From Rhizobium grahamii CCGE 502 (GTDB lineage Bacteria; Pseudomonadota; Alphaproteobacteria; Rhizobiales; Rhizobiaceae), in NCBI RefSeq assembly GCF_000298315.2, contig NZ_AEYE02000013.1, positions 62,001-126,000 on the forward strand: a stretch of DNA of 64,000 nt, in the 5' to 3' direction. Position 1 is the first letter of the stretch; every line of letters starts with the position of its first letter. This document shows, in pieces, positions 10,082 through 20,517 of this stretch. Under the pieces are notes generated by a model. That model made no database searches. It saw nothing but the letters and a program-made list of their open reading frames with translations, and was not told the origin of the DNA. The position numbers and the translations under genes are program-made.

Positions 10082-12046
10082 TCAGGCACCAGCGTAGAGC
10101 CTTTCCAAGGTAGAACCGATCATCTCCAGCCCAAGGCGCGAGCCGGCACGCGAGAGCGGCAAACGTCGTCCGGGCGTGCCGCCGGTCTTTCTATCGACGA
10201 AGAAGCACTCCGATTGACGCTTTGCCAGAAGCGTTACGCGCTGAAGCTCTGCGTCAATCAACTTCGGGCTCTCCACATCGCTGGCGGCTGCTTCCTGGTC
10301 TCTGGCCATAACCCGTGCCCAATAGGTCGCGGCGAGAAAGATTGCCAGCGTTTGCCGAATATGTCCCGGTTTGGTGACAATCGACCAGGAGGTACCGAAA
10401 GGACGTGCGGCGGTGGCCAGATCCCGGTATGCGGCGTCGAGCTTCTGCGAAAAGGCGATCAAGGAGTCCGTCGCGTTCTTCGCACCAGCGGCACCAAGAA
10501 GTTCTTCCAAAGCCGAGAACCACTTGCCAACTGCCATATCCAACGCTCCCCGCGTCCGCGACGGAAGGACGACAAACGCAACGAACGTGCCGGCCGCTGC
10601 GCCCAGCATGGTTTCCTCGATGCGCAACAACAGGAGATCGACTGTCAGCGATCCCATCATGCCATAGACGAGGCAGAGTGCGATCGACACGAAGAAGGTC
10701 ATCGTCGCGTAGGATGTCTGCAAGAAGTAGAAGGCGAGGAAAATGGTGATCGTCGTGACGGCAAGCGCAGCCACCACATGCGCCGTGAGAACGGTCGCCA
10801 AAACCAGCCCCATGGCGATCCCGAGAAGCGTCCCAAGTGAACGCTGCAGCGCCTTCATAGCGGTATCGCCACGGGAATTGGTGTTCGTGAACACCAGGAA
10901 CGAGGCAAGCACCGCCCAAAACCAACGCTCTCGCGAAATCATAAGTCCGAATGTCATCGCGATCGCCGATGCCAGCGTTACCTGCAGCGCGGAGCGGATC
11001 AGCGGATTGTTGAGCGAAAAGTCGATCTTCGCAGGAGCGGAAACTTCATCTGTCACGGCAGCGACCTCGGCAAATCCGGTCGCATAGCCCATTTCGATCG
11101 TCTCTGCGAGCAACGCTCTTGCCTCTCCCAGGCGGATCAAAGCCTGGCTTGTTTCTGCCTCTAATTCGTCCAGTGTTTCCAGCATTGTTGGCGGCGGAGA
11201 GCCGTCTATGATCGCGTGAACGAGAGGAAATGGCGGCAGGCTTTGCGAACTGAGCACGATGACGCTCTCGGCGGCAAGGTGGGCGTCGAACAGGCGGATG
11301 GCCAACACCGCCGCCGGCTCCGTGCCCTCGAAGACGCCCGCCGGCGGTCGTGGTATGAAACCCTCGGCCATCAACACGACCTCTTTCAGCCGCTCCTCCA
11401 GCTGCCTCAATTCCTGTGCATCCTTGTCCGCCATTCGCCCCACGGACGCGAGGGCAGCGATCTTGAATAAAATCTGGTTGATCCGGCCGCGAACGCTTTC
11501 CAGCGAGCGCAAGAGATCCCGACGCCAATCATCGGGAAGCACCAGAGAACGTACGGCATGCCCGATCAAAGCCGGAGCGACCGGCCCGATTGCAATCAGC
11601 GGAAGGTCTGCGATGTGCGGGCGGAAGTAGGCCCCGAGAAAATAGGAGGTGAAGGCAAACATACCGACCGCATGCCCACGCGGCCCGAACACACGTCCGG
11701 CCGAGGCAAGAAAGATGATGAGCAGGAACGCTGCATCCGACACATAGCGGTTTGTTTCGAGGACCGCGGCGAGGCCGACGACACAGACGCTTGCCACACA
11801 GCCCAATAAGCGTGTGACGAGCTGGGAGGCACCGCCTTTGTCCTTTACCGCAACCCCGCCTTCGATCGAGAGGACAATGCCGAGACCGTAGGCCGCCGCC
11901 GGGAGCGGAAACAGCAGATGGTGGATTGCCAATAACGCTCCAAACGAGAGAGCCATCGTTAGCGTTACCCGGGACGCGATGCGCAGACGCGACAGCGCCG
12001 GGTCGTGCGCGAGCAGCCAGTCACGGAAGTCAAAACTGGAAAGCAC
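10082..12046 (-). CDS. FUSC-family inner-membrane protein (aromatic-acid exporter-like)
   Basis: 654 aa, GTG start at 12046 after GGGGACGC. Two hydrophobic blocks of about six helices each (roughly 25-180 and 345-490) with soluble regions between and after, the architecture of the FUSC/YccS/AaeB proteins. Some members are the inner-membrane part of export pumps for aromatic acids or fusaric acid. No HlyD-type periplasmic adaptor gene lies next to it, so a pump role is not shown here. Convergence or operon link with trmJ is not evident: 58 bp separate them on the same strand. Confidence 0.75.
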   Translation of the reverse strand: MLSSFDFRDWLLAHDPALSRLRIASRVTLTMALSFGALLAIHHLLFPLPAAAYGLGIVLSIEGGVAVKDKGGASQLVTRLLGCVASVCVVGLAAVLETNRYVSDAAFLLIIFLASAGRVFGPRGHAVGMFAFTSYFLGAYFRPHIADLPLIAIGPVAPALIGHAVRSLVLPDDWRRDLLRSLESVRGRINQILFKIAALASVGRMADKDAQELRQLEERLKEVVLMAEGFIPRPPAGVFEGTEPAAVLAIRLFDAHLAAESVIVLSSQSLPPFPLVHAIIDGSPPPTMLETLDELEAETSQALIRLGEARALLAETIEMGYATGFAEVAAVTDEVSAPAKIDFSLNNPLIRSALQVTLASAIAMTFGLMISRERWFWAVLASFLVFTNTNSRGDTAMKALQRSLGTLLGIAMGLVLATVLTAHVVAALAVTTITIFLAFYFLQTSYATMTFFVSIALCLVYGMMGSLTVDLLLLRIEETMLGAAAGTFVAFVVLPSRTRGALDMAVGKWFSALEELLGAAGAKNATDSLIAFSQKLDAAYRDLATAARPFGTSWSIVTKPGHIRQTLAIFLAATYWARVMARDQEAAASDVESPKLIDAELQRVTLLAKRQSECFFVDRKTGGTPGRRLPLSRAGSRLGLEMIGSTLERLYAGA

Positions 12047-12208
12047 GCGTCCCCGCCCCTTGTTCGTGACGTCGAGCAGTCGTTGATGAGGGAAGCCTCG
12101 TATTCCTTCGAGGGACGGCCCGCCATCCCTCGCACAACCGCCATTCGGAAGTTGGAAACTAGCGCATTCGTCAGCCCGGGAAAGTGCCGGTCGGAGCCAT
12201 CCAAGCCA

Positions 12209-12739
12209 TCATTGTCCCTTGGCGATCTGCACCATGGTGTTTTTGAGCGAGTTCGGAGGTTGGCCCGGATCGCCTTCAGTGATGATGTCGTCGATGACCG
12301 GCTTGCCGGCCTCGTCGAGCATCTCAAAGCGGACCGTCGTGATCGCCTGCTTGTCCGATCCGTCATCCATACAGGTCGCCTTCTTGAAGGTGACGACAAC
12401 TTCCGTTGCACTATCGGCGGAGGGCTTCGGCGTGTAGGTCAGATCCTCAAGCGGACATGCATCCTCGCCATTGACGATCACATCGTAGTCGAACGGCGAG
12501 ACACCGTCCTCGTCGGCAGCTGGGTTCTGAATGGCCGCCTGGTATTTCGTCACGAAGTCCTTGCTGTAGAGCCGCGAAAGTCTGCTTGGATCGAAGATGT
12601 CGATCCAGTCGCTGTCTGCACCAGACCAATTCTTGATGGTCGCGTCCATGATCTCTTTCACAGGCGCCGTAACGTCGGCGGCAAACATCGGCGAGGCTGA
12701 ACCGAGCAGGACCGCAAGGGCAAGGGAAGTCTTCTTCAT
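12209..12739 (-). CDS. secreted protein of unknown function
   Basis: 176 aa from ATG 12739 (GGATGCTCGTC upstream). A Sec signal peptide is clear: MKKTSLALAVLLGSASPMFA, cleavage probably before ADV. The mature part is acidic, with two cysteine-containing segments (DACPLEDL and KATCMDDGSD) that could form a disulfide. It resembles the small periplasmic DUF3828-type proteins in size and composition, but I cannot assign it firmly. It is divergent from icd. Confidence 0.65.
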   Translation of the reverse strand: MKKTSLALAVLLGSASPMFAADVTAPVKEIMDATIKNWSGADSDWIDIFDPSRLSRLYSKDFVTKYQAAIQNPAADEDGVSPFDYDVIVNGEDACPLEDLTYTPKPSADSATEVVVTFKKATCMDDGSDKQAITTVRFEMLDEAGKPVIDDIITEGDPGQPPNSLKNTMVQIAKGQ

Positions 12740-12926
12740 GACGAGCATCCGGGGCAATGGTTTTGCGCCGGAGACTAGCCATTTTCCTCTGCTTGGCAAT
12801 GGCCGCAAAAACACCGTCCCCTTCTGCTTCCGGCTTTGCACTCCCGGCGCACAATGCTATAGCCCACGGGATTTTATATCACCCACCCGGGACGCATGTC
12901 CCTCAAAAGCTTAACGAGGCAGATAC

Positions 12927-14138
12927 ATGAAGAAGATCAAGGTCGCCAATCCCGTCGCGGATCTCGACGGCGATGAAATGACTCGCATCATTTGGCAGCT
13001 CATCAAGGATAAGCTGATCCATCCGTATCTCGACCTCGACATCGACTACTTCGACCTCTCCGTTGAAAACCGCGACGCCACCAACGACCAGGTGACGGTC
13101 GACGCTGCCAACGCCATCAAGAAGCACGGCGTCGGCATCAAGTGCGCGACGATCACGCCTGACGAAGACCGCGTGAAGGAGTTCAACCTCAAGCAGATGT
13201 GGAAGAGCCCGAACGGCACCATCCGAAACATTCTCGGCGGCGTCATCTTCCGCGAGCCGATCATCTGCCAGAACGTTCCGCGCCTCGTTCCCGGTTGGAC
13301 CAAGCCGATCGTTGTCGGCCGTCACGCCTTCGGCGACCAGTACCGCGCAACCGACTTCAAATTCCCCGGCAAGGGCAAGCTGACGATCAAGTTCGTCGGT
13401 GAGGACGGCCAGGTTATCGAAAAGGAAGTCTTCGACGCTCCGGGCGCCGGCGTGGCGATGGCCATGTACAACCTCGACGAGTCGATCCGTGAATTCGCCC
13501 GCGCCTCGATGATGTACGGCCTGATGCGCAAGTGGCCGGTCTACCTGTCGACCAAGAACACCATCCTCAAGGCCTATGACGGCCGCTTCAAGGACATCTT
13601 CCAGGAAGTCTACGAAGCTGAATTCCAGGATCAGTTCAAGGAAATCGGTATCACCTACGAGCACCGCCTGATCGACGACATGGTCGCATCCGCTCTGAAG
13701 TGGTCCGGCGGTTACGTCTGGGCCTGCAAGAACTACGACGGCGACGTTCAGTCCGACACGGTTGCCCAGGGCTTCGGCTCGCTCGGCCTGATGACCTCGG
13801 TTCTGCTGACGCCCGATGGCAAGACGGTCGAAGCTGAAGCTGCGCACGGCACGGTTACCCGTCACTACCGCCAGCACCAGAAGGGTCAGGAAACCTCGAC
13901 GAACTCGATCGCTTCGATCTTCGCCTGGACCCGCGGCCTCGCACATCGCGCCAAGCTCGACGACAACGCCGAACTCGCGAAGTTCGCTTCGACGCTGGAA
14001 AAAGTCTGCGTCGACACCGTCGAATCCGGCTTTATGACCAAGGATCTGGCACTGCTGATCGGCCCGGATCAGCCGTGGCTCTCCACCACCGCCTTCCTCG
14101 ACAAGATCGACCAGAACCTGCAGAAGGCGATGGCATAA
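12927..14138 (+). CDS. icd: NADP-dependent isocitrate dehydrogenase
   Basis: 403 aa, the length of the eukaryote-like (type II) NADP-IDH common in rhizobia rather than the 416-aa E. coli type. Starts [24 protein letters not shown]-like substrate segments and [31 protein letters not shown] and [11 protein letters not shown] all match. It oxidises isocitrate to 2-oxoglutarate in the TCA cycle and makes NADPH. A terminator follows directly. Confidence 0.96.
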   Translation: MKKIKVANPVADLDGDEMTRIIWQLIKDKLIHPYLDLDIDYFDLSVENRDATNDQVTVDAANAIKKHGVGIKCATITPDEDRVKEFNLKQMWKSPNGTIRNILGGVIFREPIICQNVPRLVPGWTKPIVVGRHAFGDQYRATDFKFPGKGKLTIKFVGEDGQVIEKEVFDAPGAGVAMAMYNLDESIREFARASMMYGLMRKWPVYLSTKNTILKAYDGRFKDIFQEVYEAEFQDQFKEIGITYEHRLIDDMVASALKWSGGYVWACKNYDGDVQSDTVAQGFGSLGLMTSVLLTPDGKTVEAEAAHGTVTRHYRQHQKGQETSTNSIASIFAWTRGLAHRAKLDDNAELAKFASTLEKVCVDTVESGFMTKDLALLIGPDQPWLSTTAFLDKIDQNLQKAMA

Positions 14139-14161
14139 GCCAGACGCAAATATCAGAATGG

Positions 14162-14186
14162 ACGGCGGGGATTTCCCCGCCGTTTT
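14162..14186 (+). terminator. rho-independent terminator after icd
   Basis: ACGGCGGGG / CCCCGCCGT arms with an ATTT loop and a TTTTC tail, 24 bp past the icd stop. Confidence 0.85.
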
Positions 14187-14220
14187 CGTTTCAGGACAAG
14201 ACAATCAGGGAACAACTGGA

Positions 14221-14667
14221 ATGACCGCCACCATTCGACCACTTCAGCCTTCCGAGCGCGCCGCATGGGAGCCGCTGTGGCTTGCCTACCAGCGCTTCTA
14301 TGAAGTCGTCATTCCCGACGAGACGACCGAGCTGACCTGGAGCCGTTTCCACGACCCCGCGGAGGAGATGCATGCGCTCGGCGCATTCGATCCCGAGGGA
14401 AAACTGGTCGGCATCGTTCACGCTATCTTCCACCGCTCGACCTGGCTGCCAAAATGGACCTGCTACCTCCAGGATCTCTACGTGGAAAGCGATCAGCGCG
14501 GCCTTGGCATCGGTGCGCTCCTGATCGATGCGGTCGCCGACCTTGCGCGGGCAAACGGTGCGGGACGGCTCTACTGGATGACCCACGAAACCAACGCCAC
14601 TGCCCGAAAGCTGTACGACCGGATCGCAGCGCGCTCCGGCTTCATCCAGTATCGCAAGGCGCTTTGA
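14221..14667 (+). CDS. GNAT-family N-acetyltransferase
   Basis: 148 aa from ATG 14221; the frame is open 21 codons upstream through the icd terminator, so the internal ATG is preferred. TIRPLQPSE at the N-terminus, the acetyl-CoA motif A as LYVESDQRGLGIGALLID and the C-terminal NATARKLYDRIA are standard GNAT features. Substrate unknown. It follows icd on the same strand but after a terminator. Confidence 0.85.
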   Translation: MTATIRPLQPSERAAWEPLWLAYQRFYEVVIPDETTELTWSRFHDPAEEMHALGAFDPEGKLVGIVHAIFHRSTWLPKWTCYLQDLYVESDQRGLGIGALLIDAVADLARANGAGRLYWMTHETNATARKLYDRIAARSGFIQYRKAL

Positions 14668-14762
14668 TCGAACAGGCGGACTTTGCTTCAACCAGCACTG
14701 TCCTATTTCCCGGCAGTGGATAGCTGCGTCGAGGGTATCGACGAGAACAGGAGGAGGAATGA

Positions 14763-15383
14763 ATGGCTGAAGAACTGATACTCTACACAAACCCCATGTC
14801 ACGAGGCCGCATCGCCCGCTGGATGCTGGAAGAGACCGGCGTCCCCTATGAGACCAAGATCATTGGCTTCGACGGGGGGATGAAGTCACCGGAATATCTC
14901 GCGGTGAACCCGATGGGAAAAGTGCCGGCGATCCGTCACGGCAAGACGATCGTCACCGAATGCGCCGCGATCTGCGCCTATCTCGCCGACACCTTCCCGG
15001 AAGCGAACCTCGCGCCGGAGCCGGATGAACGCGGCAACTACTATCGCTGGATGTTCTTCGCAGCCGGGCCACTTGAAGCCGCAGCGACCAACAAGGCGCT
15101 GGGCTTCGATACGCCAGCCGACAAGAGCCGTATGGCGGGCTACGGCAGCTTCTCGGATGTCATGAACACGCTGGAGAAGGCAGTCGGCGCCTCGCCCTAC
15201 ATCGCCGGCAATCGCTTCACTGCGGCCGACGTCTATGTCGGCTCGCATATCGGCTGGGGCATGAGCTTCGGCACGATCGAGAAGCGCCAGGCATTCGTCG
15301 ATTACTACGGCCGCCTGATGGCGCGCCCCGGCTACAAGCGGGCGTCGGAAATAGACGACGCCTCCATGAAGGCAGCTGAATAG
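14763..15383 (+). CDS. glutathione S-transferase family protein
   Basis: 206 aa. Thioredoxin-like N-domain with LYTNPMSRGRIARWMLEE and the cis-proline region NPMGKVPAI, then a TECAAICAYLAD segment that binds the gamma-glutamyl of glutathione, and an all-helical C-domain with FTAADVYVGSHI. Cytoplasmic conjugation or reduction of an unknown electrophile. GGAGGAATGA just before the start is a strong ribosome site. It converges on the AraC-type gene with one base between the stops. Confidence 0.88.
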   Translation: MAEELILYTNPMSRGRIARWMLEETGVPYETKIIGFDGGMKSPEYLAVNPMGKVPAIRHGKTIVTECAAICAYLADTFPEANLAPEPDERGNYYRWMFFAAGPLEAAATNKALGFDTPADKSRMAGYGSFSDVMNTLEKAVGASPYIAGNRFTAADVYVGSHIGWGMSFGTIEKRQAFVDYYGRLMARPGYKRASEIDDASMKAAE

Positions 15384-15384
15384 G

Positions 15385-16236
15385 CTAGTCAAGCGGCATG
15401 TAGATGTCGGTCAGAAGCTCGGTCGGTGGCACCTCGCGAGGGTTGTTCAGGTATTCCTCGAACATGAGACTGTCGCGCAACTGCCGGCCGGAAGCAGGCA
15501 GCCACTCCGCGTAGAGCCACTGGTAAGCCTTGTGCATATCAGCGTATGGCCCCTTGTGACGCAGGACCGCATATTCACCGCCATCCAGCATCTGGGCCTG
15601 CAGCGGAGGCGCGGCGGCAACATCACCGTCAGTGCTGACGCACGCGATGGAGCGCAGCTTTTCCGCGGGTACGATATCGGGATCATCGAAATAGACTCCG
15701 ATCATCCGCATCGTCGGCCGGGCCAGCCCGCGGACATGCAGGGTGCCGAACAACGTCTCGAATGCCTGGCCGATCTGCATGTACGAACCGAGGTGCGGTA
15801 CGCCAATCAATTGAATTAGCTCAATCTTGCGTAAGGTAACATCAAACATCGCTGCGATCTTTCCGTTAGGTGAAGGTTCAAACGCTGTGTGACTACCCTT
15901 CTTCCGGTATTGCGCCGGCGGCATGCCGTAGACCGACTTAAAAATACGGTTGAATGACTGGAGGTTGGGATAGCCTGATCGCTTTGCAATTTCCCCAACT
16001 GAAAGATGCGTACCGACAATATCGCCAGCGGCACGCTGCAGCCGCAACCGCTTTACGGTCGCGGCAAGCGTCTCGCCATGAATGGCACGGTAGACCCGAT
16101 GCCAGTGATAGCTCGACATGCAGGCGATCTCCCCAAGCTTGTCCATATCCAACTCCTCGTCGAGATGATTGTGGATATGGGCCGATACCCGCCGAAGCCG
16201 GGCTTCATAGAGCGTCCAAGCCGTTGCGCCATTCAT
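15385..16236 (-). CDS. AraC-family regulator with GyrI-like effector domain
   Basis: 283 aa from ATG 16236 after AGAGGTTCTGAC. The first 110 residues hold two helix-turn-helix motifs of the AraC type (LGEIACMSSYHWHRVYRAIH and VGEIAKRSGYPNLQSFNRIF). Residues from about 130 form a GyrI-like small-molecule-binding domain, as in SbmC and the C-terminus of Rob. Such fusions usually answer hydrophobic or toxic ligands. The adjacent convergent GST gene is a possible functional relative but does not share a promoter. Confidence 0.87.
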   Translation of the reverse strand: MNGATAWTLYEARLRRVSAHIHNHLDEELDMDKLGEIACMSSYHWHRVYRAIHGETLAATVKRLRLQRAAGDIVGTHLSVGEIAKRSGYPNLQSFNRIFKSVYGMPPAQYRKKGSHTAFEPSPNGKIAAMFDVTLRKIELIQLIGVPHLGSYMQIGQAFETLFGTLHVRGLARPTMRMIGVYFDDPDIVPAEKLRSIACVSTDGDVAAAPPLQAQMLDGGEYAVLRHKGPYADMHKAYQWLYAEWLPASGRQLRDSLMFEEYLNNPREVPPTELLTDIYMPLD

Positions 16237-16322
16237 GTCAGAACCTCTTGCAAACCGATCGGCCACACAGAACCATAGCCTGATTTGACAAATCCTGCGG
16301 ACTTCGACGACCGCGCAAAGAA

Positions 16323-16345
16323 AAAGGCGGGATTGCCCCGCCTTT
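16323..16345 (-). terminator. rho-independent terminator after alaS
   Basis: AAAGGCGGG / CCCGCCTTT arms with a five-base loop; on the minus strand the hairpin is followed by a T tract. It lies 27 bp past the alaS stop. Confidence 0.85.
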
Positions 16346-16371
16346 CCAAAACTCGATGCAGTTCCGTGCGC

Positions 16372-19032
16372 TCAGCTTGCCAGCGCAAGCGCCACGGCTT
16401 CGATCGCCTCATCGGCCTTCGCCCCGTCGGGCCCACCGGCCTGGGCCATGTCGGGACGACCGCCGCCGCCCTTTCCGCCCAATGCAGCCGACGCGACGCG
16501 GACGAGATCAACAGCGCTGAAACGGCCGGTCAGGTCAGGCGTGACAGCGACAACGGCGCTTGCCTTGCCATCGTCAGACACGCCGATCAGAGCAACCACG
16601 CCGGAGCCGAGGCTTGCCTTGCCGTCGTCGGCAAGGCCCTTGAGATCCTTCGGATCCACGCCCGAGATCGCCTTGCCGAGGAATTTCACGCCGCCGACTT
16701 CACGCACAGCGTCGTCGGAGCCGCCCTGCCCGCCGCCCATGGCGAGCTTGCGCTTGGCATCGGCCAGTTCCTTCTCCAGCTTGCGGCGCTCATCCATCAA
16801 CGCCTCAACGCGCGACAGCACCTCGCCCGGCTGCACCTTCAGCGCCCCGGCAAGAGCCTTAACGCGCTCGTCCTGCTCGGCCAGATAGGCACGCGCCGGC
16901 TCGCCGGTCACTGCCTCAAGGCGGCGCACGCCGGAGCTGACCGCGCTGTCGCCGAGAATGCGCACAAGGCCGATGTCACCAGTCGCCGACACATGCGTAC
17001 CGCCGCAGAGTTCGACCGAGTAGGCCTTGCCCGCCTTGGCGCCATGCAGCCCGCGGCCCATTGCGACCACGCGTACTTCCTCGCCGTATTTCTCACCGAA
17101 CAACGCCATTGCGCCTTCTGCGATCGCGTCATCGACGCTCATCAGGCGTGTCGTCACCGGCGAATTCTGCAGGATGATCTCGTTGGCCATGTCCTCGACG
17201 CGCTTCAGCTCTTCCGCCGTTATCGGCTTCGGATGGGAAACGTCGAAGCGCAGGCGCTCCGGCGCGACCAGCGAGCCCTTCTGCGCGACGTGCGTGCCGA
17301 GAACCTCGCGCAGCGCTTCGTGCAGAAGGTGGGTCGCCGAGTGGTTGGCGCGGATGCGCGAACGGCGGGCGTGATCGACGGTCATGGCAACCGCGTCGCC
17401 GGCCTTGACGCTGCCCTCGACGACGGTGCCGGTATGGACGAACAGCCCCTCGCCGCGCTTCTGGGTATCGGAGATCTCGATCTTCGCGGTGTCGGAGGAG
17501 ATGATGCCGGTATCGCCCATCTGTCCGCCGGATTCGCCGTAGAACGGTGTCTGGTTGACGACGATCTGGACCTTGTCGCCCTTGGCGGCTGCGTCGACGG
17601 CAACACCGTCCTTGACGATCGCCTGTACGACGCCTTCGGCCGTCTCGGTGTCATAGCCGAGGAACTCGGTTGCGCCGTGCTTGTCGCGCAGCTCGAACCA
17701 GATGGTTTCCGTCGCCTTGTCGCCGGAGCCGGCCCAGTGCGAACGGGCCTCCGCCTTCTGGCGCTCCATCGCATCGGTGAAGCCGGCGAGATCGACGCTG
17801 ATTTCGCGGGCGCGCAGCGCGTCCTGCGTCAGGTCGAGCGGGAACCCGTAGGTGTCGTAGAGCTTGAAGGCGGTCTCGCCATCCAGCATGTCGCCCTTGC
17901 CGAGCGTCGTCGTCGCGTCGGAGAGAAGCGACAGGCCGCGCTTCAGCGTCGTGCGGAACTTGGTTTCCTCAAGCTTCAGCGTCTCGGTGATCAGCGCTTC
18001 GGCGCGCACCAGCTCCGGATAGGCGCGGCCCATCTGCTGGATCAACGCCGGCAGGAGTTTCCACATCAGCGGCTCGCGGGCGCCGAGCAGTTCGGCATGG
18101 CGCATAGCGCGGCGCATGATGCGACGCAGTACATAACCGCGGCCTTCGGCCGAGGGCAGAACGCCATCGGCGATCAGGAAGGCCGACGAGCGCAGATGGT
18201 CGGCGATGACGCGATGGCTGGCCCGCTGCTCGCCTTCGGCCTTGACGCCGGTCACCTCTTCCGAGGCCTCGATCAGGGCGCGGAAAAGATCGATATCGTA
18301 GTTGTCATGCTTGCCCTGCAGCACTGCCGCCACGCGCTCGAGACCCATGCCGGTATCGATCGACGGACGCGGCAGGTCGACGCGCTCTTCCTTGGTGAGC
18401 TGCTCGTACTGCATGAAGACGAGATTCCAGATCTCGATGAAGCGGTCACCATCTTCCTCCGGCGAGCCGGGAGGACCGCCCCAGATGTGATCGCCGTGGT
18501 CATAGAAGATCTCCGAGCACGGACCGCAGGGGCCGGTATCGCCCATCGCCCAGAAATTGTCGCTGGTCGCGATGCGAATGATCTTGTCGTCGGACAGGCC
18601 GGCGATCTTCTTCCAGAGATTAAAGGCCTCGTCATCCGTATGATAGACGGTAACCAGCAGACGCTTGGCGTCGAGGGCGAATTCCTTGGTGATCAGGTTC
18701 CAGGCAAGTTCGATTGCCCGCTCCTTGAAGTAATCGCCGAAGGAGAAGTTCCCAAGCATCTCGAAGAAGGTGTGATGGCGTGCAGTGTAGCCGACGTTAT
18801 CAAGGTCGTTATGCTTGCCGCCGGCGCGGACGCACTTTTGCGCCGTCGAGGCGGTTTTGTACGGCCGCTGCTCCAAGCCGGTAAAAACGTTCTTGAACTG
18901 CACCATGCCGGCATTGGTGAACATCAACGTTGGATCGTTTCGCGGCACCAACGGGCTCGACGGAACGATTTCGTGGCCGTTCTTCTTGAAGTAGTCGAGG
19001 AAGGTCGACCGGATATCATTCACACCGCTCAT
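16372..19032 (-). CDS. alaS: alanyl-tRNA synthetase
   Basis: 886 aa, full length. N-terminal class II aminoacylation core ([48 protein letters not shown]), editing domain with [12 protein letters not shown] and the C-terminal cysteine-histidine site in VELCGGTHV, then a C-Ala domain rich in glycine ([16 protein letters not shown]). Charges tRNA-Ala and hydrolyses mischarged Ser and Gly. It follows recA on the same strand, a common alphaproteobacterial order, but a 16-bp-stem terminator separates them. A 929-codon open frame lies antisense and is not a gene. Confidence 0.97.
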   Translation of the reverse strand: MSGVNDIRSTFLDYFKKNGHEIVPSSPLVPRNDPTLMFTNAGMVQFKNVFTGLEQRPYKTASTAQKCVRAGGKHNDLDNVGYTARHHTFFEMLGNFSFGDYFKERAIELAWNLITKEFALDAKRLLVTVYHTDDEAFNLWKKIAGLSDDKIIRIATSDNFWAMGDTGPCGPCSEIFYDHGDHIWGGPPGSPEEDGDRFIEIWNLVFMQYEQLTKEERVDLPRPSIDTGMGLERVAAVLQGKHDNYDIDLFRALIEASEEVTGVKAEGEQRASHRVIADHLRSSAFLIADGVLPSAEGRGYVLRRIMRRAMRHAELLGAREPLMWKLLPALIQQMGRAYPELVRAEALITETLKLEETKFRTTLKRGLSLLSDATTTLGKGDMLDGETAFKLYDTYGFPLDLTQDALRAREISVDLAGFTDAMERQKAEARSHWAGSGDKATETIWFELRDKHGATEFLGYDTETAEGVVQAIVKDGVAVDAAAKGDKVQIVVNQTPFYGESGGQMGDTGIISSDTAKIEISDTQKRGEGLFVHTGTVVEGSVKAGDAVAMTVDHARRSRIRANHSATHLLHEALREVLGTHVAQKGSLVAPERLRFDVSHPKPITAEELKRVEDMANEIILQNSPVTTRLMSVDDAIAEGAMALFGEKYGEEVRVVAMGRGLHGAKAGKAYSVELCGGTHVSATGDIGLVRILGDSAVSSGVRRLEAVTGEPARAYLAEQDERVKALAGALKVQPGEVLSRVEALMDERRKLEKELADAKRKLAMGGGQGGSDDAVREVGGVKFLGKAISGVDPKDLKGLADDGKASLGSGVVALIGVSDDGKASAVVAVTPDLTGRFSAVDLVRVASAALGGKGGGGRPDMAQAGGPDGAKADEAIEAVALALAS

Positions 19033-19122
19033 GCTATGCCCTTCAATGCTGCCGGGAGGCAGGTCAAAACTTAAATCCAGTGGCTTTTATCGCTCGCCTT
19101 AACCACTGTCCAGCAGACAAAC

Positions 19123-19162
19123 AAAACCGGCCGCATTCTCATCAAGGAATGCGGCCGGTTTT
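19123..19162 (-). terminator. rho-independent terminator between recA and alaS
   Basis: A perfect 16-bp stem (AAAACCGGCCGCATTC and its complement) around an 8-base loop, 27 bp past the recA stop. A-rich on one side and T-rich on the other, so it could work in either direction. Confidence 0.9.
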
Positions 19163-19188
19163 GAACTCTTGGCAACCGTCAGACGGAA

Positions 19189-20277
19189 TTAGCCGTCTGC
19201 GGCCTCGTCACCGTCGTTTGCATCAGGCCCGCCATTCTGCAGGAAGCGGTCGGCAATCAAACCGGCATTCTGACGAAGCGCGGTCTCGATCTCGCGCAGG
19301 AGATCCGGATTGTCGCGTAGGAAAAGCTTCGCATTTTCGCGACCCTGGCCGAGACGCTGGCTATTGTAGGAGAACCAGGCGCCCGACTTCTCGACGATAC
19401 CCGCCTTGACGCCGAGGTCTACGAGCTCGCCAGTCTTCGACACACCCTCACCATACATGATGTCGAATTCGACCTGCTTGAAGGGAGGCGCCATCTTGTT
19501 CTTGACGACCTTGACGCGGGTCTGGTTGCCAATCACCTCTTCGCGCTCCTTGACCGCGCCAATGCGGCGGATGTCGAGGCGAACGGACGCATAGAACTTC
19601 AGCGCGTTACCGCCAGTCGTCGTTTCCGGCGAGCCGAACATGACGCCGATCTTCATGCGGATCTGGTTGATAAAGATAACCATGGTGTTCGACTTCGAGA
19701 TCGAAGCCGTCAGCTTGCGCAACGCCTGGCTCATCAGACGAGCCTGGAGACCCGGCAGGTTGTCGCCCATCTCGCCTTCGATTTCGGCCCGCGGCGTCAG
19801 CGCGGCGACAGAGTCGACAACGAGAACGTCGACGGCACCGGAACGGACCAGCGTGTCCGTGATCTCGAGCGCCTGTTCGCCCGTATCCGGCTGCGAAATA
19901 AGGAGGTTCTGCAGATCTACGCCGAGCTTGCGGGCGTAGACCGGATCAAGAGCGTGCTCTGCATCAACAAAGGCGCAGATGCCGCCCTTCTTCTGCGATT
20001 CCGCAATCGTCTGCAGCGCCAGCGTCGTCTTACCCGAGCTCTCCGGTCCATAAATTTCAATGATACGGCCCTTCGGAAGGCCGCCGATGCCGAGCGCGAT
20101 ATCCAACCCGAGAGAACCCGTCGAAACCGTTTCGATCTCGACGACATTCTCGTTCGAGCCGAGCTTCATGATAGAGCCCTTGCCGAACGACCGCTCGATC
20201 TGTGAGAGTGCCGCTTCAAGTGCCTTGCTTTTGTCCACCGATTTGTCCTCTACAAGCCGCAATGTATTCTGTGACAT
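19189..20277 (-). CDS. recA: recombinase RecA
   Basis: 362 aa from ATG 20277 ([20 protein letters not shown]). Walker A GPESSGKT at 77-84, [43 protein letters not shown], the L2-side [20 protein letters not shown] and the acidic C-terminus are all present. It forms filaments on single-stranded DNA for recombination and triggers LexA self-cleavage. The upstream open frame of 32 codons overlaps the SOS operator and is not translated in the family. Confidence 0.98.
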   Translation of the reverse strand: MSQNTLRLVEDKSVDKSKALEAALSQIERSFGKGSIMKLGSNENVVEIETVSTGSLGLDIALGIGGLPKGRIIEIYGPESSGKTTLALQTIAESQKKGGICAFVDAEHALDPVYARKLGVDLQNLLISQPDTGEQALEITDTLVRSGAVDVLVVDSVAALTPRAEIEGEMGDNLPGLQARLMSQALRKLTASISKSNTMVIFINQIRMKIGVMFGSPETTTGGNALKFYASVRLDIRRIGAVKEREEVIGNQTRVKVVKNKMAPPFKQVEFDIMYGEGVSKTGELVDLGVKAGIVEKSGAWFSYNSQRLGQGRENAKLFLRDNPDLLREIETALRQNAGLIADRFLQNGGPDANDGDEAADG

Positions 20278-20336
20278 TCGATCCACCTTTAGGTTATTGA
20301 AGCCGCTCAAGCAATGTCGCCGCCAATGCGGATTTT

Positions 20337-20362
20337 GTACCGCATTTGTTCTCATTGCGCAA
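20337..20362 (-). promoter_or_regulatory. SOS (LexA) operator of recA
   Basis: On the plus strand GTAC-N7-GTTC at 20337-20351, one mismatch from the alphaproteobacterial LexA site GTTC-N7-GTTC. Overlapping it, TTG-N11-CAA at 20346-20362 fits the palindrome described for the Rhizobium etli recA operator. The pair lies 60-85 bp before the recA start. Confidence 0.7.
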
Positions 20363-20517
20363 GCTGCCTTCAAATAATTGAAAGAAAAAGGTAAAATGGC
20401 CTGTGTTCTGCATTTGTTTTAGCTATGAAAAGCAACAGCTTAGAAATAGGGCGCTGGCGGACAACCGGGTAGCGGCAGCGGGACGATTCGCGTCTTCCGG
20501 CACTGCGGGACGATGAG

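Noticed and set aside
12903-14204. A 433-codon open frame antisense to icd
   Set aside because: Same cause; rich in Val/Asp/Glu/Leu as expected for a codon shadow, no motifs.
16285-19074. A 929-codon open frame on the plus strand across all of alaS
   Set aside because: It is the antisense shadow of a high-GC gene with G/C-rich third positions; its translation has no family features, while the minus strand is an unmistakable AlaRS.
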